25,803 bases of DNA from Treponemataceae bacterium (GTDB lineage: Bacteria; Spirochaetota; Spirochaetia; Treponematales; Treponemataceae). Shown piece after piece: positions 1 through 6,890 of this stretch. The DNA lies in the NCBI GenBank assembly GCA_024402455.1, contig JAKSTS010000017.1, positions 1 to 25,803 of the forward strand. Direction: 5' to 3'. The translations under genes were made by a program, and so were the position numbers. Under the pieces are notes generated by a model. The model ran no database searches and was not told the DNA's origin. It worked only from the letters and a program-made list of their open reading frames with translations. Position 1 is the stretch's first letter. Each line of letters opens with the position of its first letter.

Positions 1-36
1 AACGCCGATGATACTGCTGCAACAGCGGGAAAGTAG
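1..36 (+). CDS. 3' end of an upstream gene (partial)
   Basis: Frame 1 is open from the first base to a TAG at 34-36 and reads NADDTAATAGK. A short hairpin and a T run follow at once, as expected after a gene end. Eleven codons are too few to name a family, and the open frame could be chance. Confidence 0.3.
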   Translation, partial: NADDTAATAGK

Positions 37-38
37 GT

Positions 39-56
39 AGCTGCCAGGCTTTTTTT
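39..56 (+). terminator. weak terminator-like hairpin after the upstream gene
   Basis: AGCT (39-42) pairs with GGCT (47-50) around the loop GCCA, one pair being G-T, and a run of T follows at 50-56. The stem is only four pairs, so this is a weak candidate supported mainly by its place after the stop codon. Confidence 0.3.
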
Positions 57-170
57 ATTTTAAAGAATATTTTCAGTACATAAAATCATAAACACAACTG
101 TAGAAATTACTTTCCCGCTTGTGCGGGAAATCGCAGCGGATGTGAATAAAAAACAGCATAGCAAAAGAAA

Positions 171-180
171 GAACGCGTTC
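171..180. promoter_or_regulatory. candidate operator palindrome upstream of the importer operon
   Basis: GAACGCGTTC is a perfect 10-bp palindrome with a central CG step, the general shape of operators bound by LacI-family repressors. A second palindrome, TGCAATTGCA, lies five bases further on (185-194). Both are about 330-350 bp before the first permease start. A regulator for this site is inferred, not shown. Confidence 0.3.
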
Positions 181-522
181 AACTTGCAATTGCATTTTTT
201 GCTTGTATTATTTATCTTAATTTTTAAATATTTCATGTTTTAATTCCATAAATCTATTAATTTGAAAACTTAAAAAGTTAAAAAAATTATATAAATATTC
301 AGTTTTCAATCTTATAAAAAGCAAAATATTAAAATGCCACTGAATGAATTATCGCAGAATCATATTGTAATTAATTTTAAAATGTATAAATTACTCTGTA
401 AAACTGATATATATCGGTAATTTCCCCTATATACGTAAATGCGTTCAAGATTTAGTCTGTTTTTAGAAGCTTGTATGCAAGAATACAAGAATGTAAGAAT
501 GCAAGTAAGGAGCTTGCGCATA

Positions 523-1464
523 ATGAAAGACGAAAATAACAAAAAAGCATTATCAAAATCGGGCTGGAAATGGCATTTTATTCAATATTGGCAACTTTAT
601 TTATTGATGCTGGTTCCAATTTTATATTATGTGATTTTCCGCTACATTCCAATGTTTGGAAATGTTATTGCATTTCGCCGTTATAGAGCGGGGTCTAGTA
701 TTTTTGGGGATAAATGGGTCGGGTTGCGATATTTCAAACAGTTTATAGGTGACGCTACCTTCTGGCGTTCATTTAAAAATACACTCATTCTTAATTTAAC
801 TTATTTGCTTTTCAGATTTCCGCTGACTTTAATTTTTGCACTGCTGCTTAATGAAATTCGTAATATCTATTGGAAAAAATTTGTACAGACTGTTTCATAT
901 TTGCCGCATTTTATCTCAATGGTTATTGTCACAGGAATGATTCGTGAGCTTTTGTCTACAGCAGGTCCAATTAATAAGGTTATTGAATATTTTGGCGGAA
1001 CGGCGGTTACTTTTATTGCATTGCCGGAATGGTTCAATATTATTTTTACAACTTCTGGAATCTGGCAGTCTTTGGGCTGGGGAACAATTTTATATCTTGC
1101 TGCAATGGCAGGAATTAATCCTTCGTTATATGAAGCAGCCGAAGTTGATGGTGCAAATCATTTTCAACGTGTCCTTCATGTTACATTGCCTTCGATTTTG
1201 CCAACAATTACAACATTGCTGATTCTTGATATTGGTGGGCTTGTCGGTTCTGGCGCAGCTTTTGAAAAAGTATTTTTGCTTTATAATCCTATGATTTATG
1301 AAACAGCTGATATTATTTCAACGTATGTTTTCCGTATGGGTTTGGGATCTGGAAATTACAGTTATGCAACAGCAGTAAACTTATTTGAAGGTTTTATAAA
1401 TCTTGTTTTGCTGACTATTGCAAACTTTACATCAAAAAAACTTACAGACAGCGCTTTATGGTAA
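523..1464 (+). CDS. ABC sugar transporter permease, LplB type
   Basis: Inner-membrane permease of a binding-protein-dependent carbohydrate ABC importer (LplB/UgpA type, BPD_transp_1 fold). About six hydrophobic segments are visible. The cytoplasmic loop that docks the ATPase carries the EAA signature at about residues 204-223 (EAAEVDGANHFQRVLHVTLP). The start at 523 is chosen because AAGGAG (507-512) lies ten bases upstream; the frame is open back to 439 but that start has no ribosome site and adds 28 unlike residues. The protein is then 313 aa, normal for the family. It is followed 13 bp later by the second permease and then the binding protein. No ATPase gene is present, so a shared MsmK/UgpC-type ATPase encoded elsewhere is expected. 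The substrate is probably an oligosaccharide, inferred from context. Confidence 0.9.
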   Translation: MKDENNKKALSKSGWKWHFIQYWQLYLLMLVPILYYVIFRYIPMFGNVIAFRRYRAGSSIFGDKWVGLRYFKQFIGDATFWRSFKNTLILNLTYLLFRFPLTLIFALLLNEIRNIYWKKFVQTVSYLPHFISMVIVTGMIRELLSTAGPINKVIEYFGGTAVTFIALPEWFNIIFTTSGIWQSLGWGTILYLAAMAGINPSLYEAAEVDGANHFQRVLHVTLPSILPTITTLLILDIGGLVGSGAAFEKVFLLYNPMIYETADIISTYVFRMGLGSGNYSYATAVNLFEGFINLVLLTIANFTSKKLTDSALW

Positions 1465-1477
1465 TGCGAGGTAAAAA

Positions 1478-2386
1478 ATGACTACAGAAACTAGAAAAAA
1501 GATAATGTTAAAACACCATCGTGAAACTACACGTTATCAAATATTTCAGATTTGTAATAATGCATTAATGGTTTTGATTTGCATTGCTACATTATATCCG
1601 TTTTTATATCTTGTAGCTCAATCATTTTCTTCTGAACAGGCAATTATACAGGGAAAAGTTACAATCTTCCCTGTTGATTTCAATCTGACGACTTATATTT
1701 CTGTTATAAAACAAGGTGATTTTTTAAAATTTTATGGTAACACTGTTGTTTATTCAGTTATTGGAACTGCACTTTCAATATTTTTCAGTGCTTGCCTTGC
1801 TTATCCTTTGTCTAAACCACAGCTGCGTCTGAATAAATTTTTGACACCGTTTGTAATTTTCACAATGTATTTTGGCGGTGGATTGATTCCAAATTATGTT
1901 TTGATGCTGAAACTTGGCCTTCGTGATACAGTAGCTGCATTTATTTTGCCTAATCTTATTTCAACTTATTATGTTCTTTTAATGAAGTCTTTCTTTGCAA
2001 ATTCTCCAAAAGAACTTGAAGAAGCCGGAGAAATTGACGGACTTTCTAAAATTGGCATTTTCTTTAGAATCGTTCTGCCTCTTTCAATGCCGATTCTTGC
2101 AACGATGATTCTCTTTTATGCAGTCTCTTATTGGAATAACTGGTTTAATGCATATTTGTATTTGGATTCTCGTCAAAAATGGCCAGTTGCATATTATCTT
2201 CGCACCATTATTATCGGTGCCTCAACATCGGCTGACCCGGGTGAAGTTACAGCAGAGTCTATGCAAATTGCTACAAATCTTAAATCCTGCTGTATGCTTC
2301 TGATGGCTTTGCCAATTATTTGTGTTTATCCGTTTGTTCAGAAGTATTATGTTCAGGGCATGATGCTTGGCGGTGTAAAAGAATAA
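1478..2386 (+). CDS. ABC sugar transporter permease, LplC/YtcP type
   Basis: Second inner-membrane permease of the importer, 302 aa, typical of the LplC/YtcP/AraQ group. A membrane segment at about residues 25-50 is followed by the SFSSEQAI region usual in this subgroup. The EAA-type loop lies at about residues 181-201 (EEAGEIDGLSKIGIFFRIVLP), and the protein ends in the conserved YFVQGMMLGGVKE-like tail, here KYYVQGMMLGGVKE. GAGG lies just upstream of the ATG. It forms a heterodimer with the product of the preceding gene by family analogy. The binding protein begins 137 bp downstream, after a strong hairpin. Confidence 0.9.
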   Translation: MTTETRKKIMLKHHRETTRYQIFQICNNALMVLICIATLYPFLYLVAQSFSSEQAIIQGKVTIFPVDFNLTTYISVIKQGDFLKFYGNTVVYSVIGTALSIFFSACLAYPLSKPQLRLNKFLTPFVIFTMYFGGGLIPNYVLMLKLGLRDTVAAFILPNLISTYYVLLMKSFFANSPKELEEAGEIDGLSKIGIFFRIVLPLSMPILATMILFYAVSYWNNWFNAYLYLDSRQKWPVAYYLRTIIIGASTSADPGEVTAESMQIATNLKSCCMLLMALPIICVYPFVQKYYVQGMMLGGVKE

Positions 2387-2474
2387 AATTGTTTATTAGC
2401 AGTTTCAAACTGCAATAAGTTGCAGAAAAAGCAGGATGCTGTTTGCATGAATATTAACTGCTGCTGCAAAATAT

Positions 2475-2510
2475 AGCAGGCACTGAATTAGTTCCTGCTT
2501 GAGGTTTTTT
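2475..2510 (+). terminator. intercistronic hairpin with T run, partial terminator or attenuator
   Basis: AGCAGG-c-ACT (2475-2484) pairs with AGT-t-CCTGCT (2490-2499), nine pairs with one mismatch and loop GAATT. TGAGG and six T follow (2500-2510). The next gene's ribosome site AGGAGG starts at 2511, directly after the T run. In this position the element may stop part of the transcripts, or protect the 5' end of the binding-protein mRNA. A smaller perfect hairpin, GCAGTTTCAAACTGC, lies at 2399-2413 just after the permease stop. Confidence 0.55.
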
Positions 2511-2523
2511 AGGAGGAATCTCT

Positions 2524-4236
2524 ATGAAAAAGTTTTCACTTGTTATGGCTGCATTACTTGCACTTGCAGTGCTTGTAACAGGCTGCGGCAAGAAAGATGC
2601 TGGAAAAAGTGGTAATGCTGCTAAAGCTGAAGGTTACACATTTGGAGAGGGTGTTATATTCCATTCAGATGAGCCTGTAACTTATACAATGTTCTTTAGT
2701 GATGCATCTTGGTATCCAATGGTTGAAACATGGAAAACAGAAGGTATCTTCAAAAAGATTGAAGAATTGACAAATGTTAAGCTTAATATCATTTCATATG
2801 ATTCAGGTGATTACACAAATAAAATTGGACTTGCTATTAATGCAGGACAGTCTGCATACATTGTTCCAAAAGTTTATGACGAAAATGCATTCGTTGATGG
2901 TGGTGCTGTTGTTGCTGTTTCAGATTATACACAGTACATGCCGAATTTCACATCATTCTACAACAAGTACAACATGAAAAAAGATGTTGATACTATCGTA
3001 AAATCAGACGGAAAATTCTATCGTCTGCCAGGTATGCTTGAAGCTCCAATGCAGGACTATACACTTCTTTTGCGCCAGGACTTGTTTGAAGGCGCAGGAA
3101 TTGATATTGCTTCACTTGAACAGAACTGGACTTGGGATGATCTTTATGATGCTTTGGTAAAAGTTAAGGCATATATGGTAAAACAGGGCATCATTACAGA
3201 AAAAGAATATGTATGGTCTGATTTGTGGTGTGGTGCAACATCTGGTCATGGAACAGGCGGAAACCTTCTTAAACTTATGGGTACATCTTATGGTGTTCCT
3301 TCTGGCTGGGCTATTGAAGGTGCAGCAGGTGGACTTGCATTTGATTTTGACAAAGATGAATGGTATCTTGCTTCAACAACAGACAATTTCAAGAAATTTG
3401 TTGCCACACTTAACAAATTTGTAAAAGGTGGCATTCTTGATCCAGAAACATTTACACAGGATGATAATACAGCACAGAACAGATTCTATAATGGAAAATC
3501 TGCAATTATCAGTACAAACCGCGGTATGTATGCAACACAGACAGCCGGTCTTGATACAGGAATTGGAAAAGGCAATTACAAAGTTTATCTTGCAATGACA
3601 CCAGTTGCTTTGAACAGATATTCTGCTGATAATACACGTCTTGAAAATGGTGTTATGATTGCACAGCGAGCACTTGATGAACTTGGCGAAGCCGGATTTA
3701 TCAAAATGATGCGCTTTGTAGACTGGTTGTGGTATTCTCCAGAAGCATATGTTCTTTACAAATGGGGTGTTGAAGGTGAAACATTCCAGTATGTAAAAGA
3801 TGAAACAACAGGTATGAACGTTAAAAAACTTCTTCCAGGTTTTAAATGTGGTGGACTTGGAATTGGTGGTGAAGAAACTGATGTAGATATTCGTCTTCAG
3901 TGGGGTTATGCTGGTGGAAACTTCTGGTATGGTCATACATTAGCTGAAATGAGTGATAATCTTTCACCAACACATCAGGATTTTTACGCACGTCTTGCAA
4001 AATATCGTGAAGTTCGCCCTGTTAATCCATCTGTTCCTGCAAATGAAGATGAACGTGAACAGATGAAACTTTGGTCAACACCTTTGACAGACAATATCAA
4101 TGCATGGACTTTGAAATTTGTTACAGGTCAGAAAGATGTTGAAGCTGACTGGAACGAATATGTTAAGAGTTGCGATAATCTGCATGCTCAAGATTTCGTT
4201 AAACTTAACAACGAAATTTACAAGCGTTCAAAATAA
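2524..4236 (+). CDS. extracellular solute-binding lipoprotein, LplA type
   Basis: Lipid-anchored binding protein of the importer, 570 aa, a typical size for the large LplA group of family 1 solute-binding proteins. The signal peptide is MKKFSLVMAALLALAVLVTG with lipobox VTGC, so Cys21 would be lipidated. The mature part is rich in aromatic residues (WYPMVETWK near the N-terminus, many Trp/Tyr later), which suits carbohydrate stacking. A strong AGGAGG lies at 2511-2516. It follows the two permease genes in the same direction. LplA relatives bind oligosaccharides from pectin, xylan or similar polymers; with xylanase and alpha-xylosidase nearby, xylo-oligosaccharides are a reasonable guess, but the ligand cannot be read from sequence. 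Confidence 0.9.
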   Translation: MKKFSLVMAALLALAVLVTGCGKKDAGKSGNAAKAEGYTFGEGVIFHSDEPVTYTMFFSDASWYPMVETWKTEGIFKKIEELTNVKLNIISYDSGDYTNKIGLAINAGQSAYIVPKVYDENAFVDGGAVVAVSDYTQYMPNFTSFYNKYNMKKDVDTIVKSDGKFYRLPGMLEAPMQDYTLLLRQDLFEGAGIDIASLEQNWTWDDLYDALVKVKAYMVKQGIITEKEYVWSDLWCGATSGHGTGGNLLKLMGTSYGVPSGWAIEGAAGGLAFDFDKDEWYLASTTDNFKKFVATLNKFVKGGILDPETFTQDDNTAQNRFYNGKSAIISTNRGMYATQTAGLDTGIGKGNYKVYLAMTPVALNRYSADNTRLENGVMIAQRALDELGEAGFIKMMRFVDWLWYSPEAYVLYKWGVEGETFQYVKDETTGMNVKKLLPGFKCGGLGIGGEETDVDIRLQWGYAGGNFWYGHTLAEMSDNLSPTHQDFYARLAKYREVRPVNPSVPANEDEREQMKLWSTPLTDNINAWTLKFVTGQKDVEADWNEYVKSCDNLHAQDFVKLNNEIYKRSK

Positions 4237-4245
4237 AGCTTAAAG

Positions 4246-4396
4246 ATGAAATGGAGATGTCCAATAAGTTTTGTCATGCTAAAATTGACAGCTTTCGGCG
4301 GCTGCGCACGGCATTTACACTGCATATAGTATAGAGATTCCGAATCAAATTTGGAATGACGCTATGAACTATGCTTTTGTGACAGCTCCATTTCAT
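4246..4396. repeat. 151-bp intergenic element with 16-nt inverted ends
   Basis: ATGAAATGGAGATGTC (4246-4261) and the reverse complement of 4381-4396 (ATGAAATGGAGCTGTC) agree at 15 of 16 positions. The interior has its own hairpin, TTCCGAATCAAATTTGGAA with seven pairs including one G-T, in about 4340-4358. No coding frame is evident and no clear target-site duplication flanks it. It could be a MITE-like or interspersed palindromic repeat, or a long-range RNA stem in the importer 3' UTR. No second copy was seen in this window. Confidence 0.5.
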
Positions 4397-4402
4397 AAAC
4401 AG

Positions 4403-4499
4403 CAGGGCACAAAATATTTTGTACCCTGTCTGAATAAATGCTGTTAGAAATTTTCAGCATTTATTCAGAAGATTTTAAAATGAAATTTGAAATCTTCTG
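4403..4499 (+). ncRNA. candidate structured RNA: three consecutive strong hairpins
   Basis: CAGGG-c-ACAAAA pairs with TTTTGT-a-CCCTG (4403-4428). CTGAATAAATGCTG (4430-4443) pairs perfectly with CAGCATTTATTCAG (4455-4468), 14 pairs around an 11-nt loop. CAGAAGATTT (4466-4475) pairs with AAATCTTCTG (4490-4499), sharing three bases with the stem before it, so the last two stems partly compete. None is followed by a T run; the true terminator comes 70 bases later. This may be a 3' UTR structure, a separate RNA, or decayed repeats. Confidence 0.4.
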
Positions 4500-4568
4500 T
4501 CAGCGCAGTTTAGAAATGCGGAAAGATACTCGTGTTTCAATGCCGTTTGTTCTCCAATTTTTTTATAT

Positions 4569-4606
4569 GCTGAAAATCAAAATATTTTCGATTTTCAGCT
4601 TTTTTT
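4569..4606 (+). terminator. intrinsic terminator
   Basis: GCTGAAAATC (4569-4578) pairs perfectly with GATTTTCAGC (4590-4599) around an 11-nt AT-rich loop, and seven T follow (4600-4606). It would end transcription from the importer operon or from the structured RNA just upstream. Confidence 0.8.
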
Positions 4607-4840
4607 ATTCGTACAGAGAAAAATAATGTGCTATGCATTCTCTGTGTCGAATTTTTTGTTTGAAAAATGTGTAGGACGTGCTGATTTTCAGTTTTGAGGC
4701 TGAGAGATTTCTTAGTGACATTTTTTTTGGTTTAAGCTAAACTTTTGGCTGTTGATTTTAATTTGCAAGATAAAGCCATGCTGTAAACTTTTGCAATGAC
4801 TCTATATTAATTGATATGTCTTACTTTCTTGGAGGAAAAA

Positions 4841-5263
4841 ATGACAACAAAAGAAATGTTTAAAGAAAGAATGACAATAAGAAAGACAAACCCTGTTCGC
4901 GCGTCTGTTCTTGGAATGCTTATCGATTCAGTACAGAAGAACATACGTGAATTGCACAGGGAAGAAACTGAAAATGACATTGCGCAGGCTGCAAAAAAAA
5001 TGTTTGATCAGACTGAAGCAACTATTGCTGAATATAAAAAAGGCGGAGCTGATACTGCCGAACTTGAAGCACAGCTTGCTGTTTTGAAAGAATTTGTTCC
5101 AGAAACACTTTCGCCAGAAGCAATGAAAGCTGAAGTGCAGAAAATAATTGATTCTCTTTCACCGGAAGAACGTGTCTTGAAAAACATCATGCCAAAACTC
5201 AAAGCTGTTCCCGGAATGGATATGAAAGCAGCAAAATCTATCGTAGAAGATCTGCTTAAATAA
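4841..5263 (+). CDS. GatB/YqeY domain-containing protein
   Basis: Soluble protein of 140 aa, close to the usual size of the YqeY family, whose members resemble the C-terminal tRNA-binding tail domain of the amidotransferase subunit GatB. The pattern fits: a helical N-terminal part with SVLGMLIDSVQKNIREL, a central EYKKGGADTAELEAQLAVLKEFVPETLSPE-type region (residues about 65-95), and the closing MPKLKAV segment. The start is placed at 4841 because GGAGG (4831-4835) lies five bases upstream; an in-frame TTG at 4811 would run through that ribosome site. It stands alone between two terminators. The physiological role of stand-alone YqeY proteins is poorly defined, though a tRNA-related role is usually assumed. 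Confidence 0.85.
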   Translation: MTTKEMFKERMTIRKTNPVRASVLGMLIDSVQKNIRELHREETENDIAQAAKKMFDQTEATIAEYKKGGADTAELEAQLAVLKEFVPETLSPEAMKAEVQKIIDSLSPEERVLKNIMPKLKAVPGMDMKAAKSIVEDLLK

Positions 5264-5283
5264 ACTGTAATAATTTGTGCATT

Positions 5284-5335
5284 AAAAAAGAACTTGACCG
5301 AAGTTTTTTAATGATTTGGTCAAGTTCTTTTTTTT
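5284..5335. terminator. bidirectional intrinsic terminator after the YqeY-domain gene
   Basis: AAAGAACTTGACC (5287-5299) pairs perfectly with GGTCAAGTTCTTT (5318-5330), 13 pairs around an 18-nt loop. T follows on the right and A precedes on the left, so it can work on either strand. It starts about 20 bp after the stop codon. Confidence 0.85.
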
Positions 5336-5512
5336 GCAGAAGCAAAAGTGTGATTTTCGTATAAAAAATTTGAAAAATCTTCTTATAATGATGTAAAAGT
5401 TTTGCATGTATTCTGATTTTGTAACCAATCTTTGTCGATAATATAAATATCCAAAAGCTGTTTATTTTGAAATAATTAGTAACAGCCTTTAATTTATTTT
5501 TTCGGATTTAAG

Positions 5513-6748
5513 ATGCCTATTCCAGCAACTGATTTATTACGACAAAAAGAAATACATGGTTTTTACACTGCATCTTTTGCCAGAATTTTTTTATTGATTG
5601 CCATTGGCGCAGTTATTTATTTATCTGAGTTGCCGCAAATCAATATTTATGAATTCTGTGGTTTTATTGGTTTTATTGCTTTTGTGTCAATGCTGATGAT
5701 TGTCCGTGTGCATAAAACAAGAAAAGTTAAAGTCGCCGGCATTATTGGTGTCGGTTTTGATGTACTGATTCTTGCAGCCATGCCTTATGTCTGGTATTTT
5801 CTGCTTCTTGGAAAAGCTGTTCCTCCTGCTGCATTGACAAAAACAGTGTTCCCGTTTGTATGGGTTCTTGTATTGATTATTCAACTTTTTTCTTTAAGGC
5901 CTTCAATGCCTTTAATAATCGGGCTTGCATCTGGCTTAATTCAAATTGCGCTGCTTGTGTTTACATATTTTGATAATTCTACACGATTTTCAACTTCGCT
6001 TTTAGACATGTCTGAACAAAACACAGTCGTCATAACGTATCAGGCTGTGGCAATTTTGTCTGCGTTTTTTTCTGGTCTTGTCGGTTCTTATGTTGTTTCA
6101 AGTGTAAGAAATCTGCTTGTTGACTGCGAATTTGCTTCAGGCGAAGAAGTTTTATTTAAAGAAGATTCTTCGGATTCTCGTGGCGGAACTGAAACAGAGG
6201 CAGCTGTTTTATCTGCTGAAATCAGGAATTTTACAGCAGAAACTGAAAATCTTGCTGCAGAACAGATTTTTAAAGTGCTTTCGCTTTATCACAGGAAAAT
6301 GGGCGCCATTGTAAAAAGTCTTGGCGGAAAAATTGCAGCCAATAACGAAACAATGTGCGCCGCATTTGTGTTCAGTGTTGGACCTCGCCGAAACAATGGG
6401 GCAGAGCAGGCTGTTCAGGCTGCAGTTCAAATGATGAATGCTTTAAAAGAATTGAACATGCAGCTTGCTGAAAATAAGCTTCCCGAAATTTCTATTGATA
6501 TTGGAATTCATTGCGGAACAATTGCTGTCGGAAGCTTGCACATAAACGGACGTCCTGTGTTTACGCTTGCTGGAGAAACTGTAACACTTGCTCAACGTGT
6601 AAAAAATGCATGCAAATCTACAAAAATTCCGTTATTGTTTTCTGGCGCAATAAAAGAAAAGATGAATTCTTCCGGCAGGGCAACTCCTGTCGGTGCATTT
6701 TCTGTTCGTGACAGAGAAGACAAAATTGCCTTGTACACAATAGATTAA
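5513..6748 (+). CDS. six-TM protein with class III nucleotide cyclase-like domain
   Basis: Predicted membrane protein of 411 aa. Residues about 22-195 contain roughly six hydrophobic segments. After a linker, residues about 229-385 match the class III adenylate/guanylate cyclase fold, including SAEIRNFT, an AANNETMCAAF segment, IDIGIHCGTIAVGS and GETVTLAQR. The usual catalytic residues are altered: the two metal Asp appear as Glu236 and Glu279, the Asp of the G-D-x-V-N motif is Glu355, and its transition-state Asn is Thr358. Arg362 is kept. It may therefore be weak, use another nucleotide, or be a non-catalytic sensor. The start is the first ATG of the frame, with only a weak upstream AAG as ribosome site. 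No partner gene is obvious; it is separated from both neighbours. Confidence 0.8.
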   Translation: MPIPATDLLRQKEIHGFYTASFARIFLLIAIGAVIYLSELPQINIYEFCGFIGFIAFVSMLMIVRVHKTRKVKVAGIIGVGFDVLILAAMPYVWYFLLLGKAVPPAALTKTVFPFVWVLVLIIQLFSLRPSMPLIIGLASGLIQIALLVFTYFDNSTRFSTSLLDMSEQNTVVITYQAVAILSAFFSGLVGSYVVSSVRNLLVDCEFASGEEVLFKEDSSDSRGGTETEAAVLSAEIRNFTAETENLAAEQIFKVLSLYHRKMGAIVKSLGGKIAANNETMCAAFVFSVGPRRNNGAEQAVQAAVQMMNALKELNMQLAENKLPEISIDIGIHCGTIAVGSLHINGRPVFTLAGETVTLAQRVKNACKSTKIPLLFSGAIKEKMNSSGRATPVGAFSVRDREDKIALYTID

Positions 6749-6767
6749 AAAATCGAAAAATATATAA

Positions 6768-6807
6768 GGCATCTAAAAAAATCAGCAAAACTGTTTATTT
6801 AGATGCC
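6768..6807. terminator. hairpin between convergent genes
   Basis: GGCATCTAAA (6768-6777) pairs perfectly with TTTAGATGCC (6798-6807), ten pairs with a 20-nt loop. It lies between the convergent cyclase-like gene and the XylF-like gene. T-rich bases follow on the minus strand (TTATATATTTTT) and weaker ones on the plus strand, so it probably serves as the terminator for both. Confidence 0.6.
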
Positions 6808-6890
6808 GTTACTTTAAAAAGCCCTTAAACATTTTTTTATCTTTCAATATTCCGGAATTTTCAGATTGTCTGATATTTTCTGTCTGCTTT

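Larger units (their letters stand above)
37..522. other. AT-rich intergenic region upstream of the ABC importer operon
   Basis: About 490 bp without a credible gene. It holds a perfect hairpin at 111-130 (TTTCCCGC, loop TTGT, GCGGGAAA), perfect palindromes at 171-180 (GAACGCGTTC) and 185-194 (TGCAATTGCA), and a palindrome GATATATATC at 406-415. Several A/T runs could act as UP elements. No clear sigma-70 promoter with good spacing was found, although the importer promoter must lie here. Confidence 0.5.
4237..4840. other. 604-bp non-coding block rich in hairpins
   Basis: The gap between the importer and the GatB/YqeY-domain gene has no credible gene. A 62-codon frame at 4438-4626 overlaps the hairpins and lacks a ribosome site. 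In order it contains the 16-nt inverted-end element (4246-4396), hairpin 4403-4428, hairpin 4430-4468, hairpin 4466-4499, a terminator (4569-4606) and an 8-bp stem ACAGAGAA/TTCTCTGT (4613-4620 with 4638-4645). A promoter for the next gene should lie in 4650-4830; TATATT at 4803-4808 is a possible -10 but has no matching -35. Confidence 0.55.

Noticed and set aside
439..522. Longer N-terminus for the first permease
   Set aside because: The extra 28 codons lack a ribosome site and resemble no permease, while AAGGAG fits the ATG at 523.
3373..3936. 187-codon frame on the minus strand inside the binding-protein gene
   Set aside because: It is a shadow of the strongly supported plus-strand LplA-type gene; its product is a Cys/Phe-rich low-complexity translation with no domain.
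4438..4626. 62-codon plus-strand frame in the hairpin block
   Set aside because: It is built from the hairpin arms and the terminator, has no ribosome site and gives a Phe/Lys-rich translation typical of AT-rich non-coding DNA.
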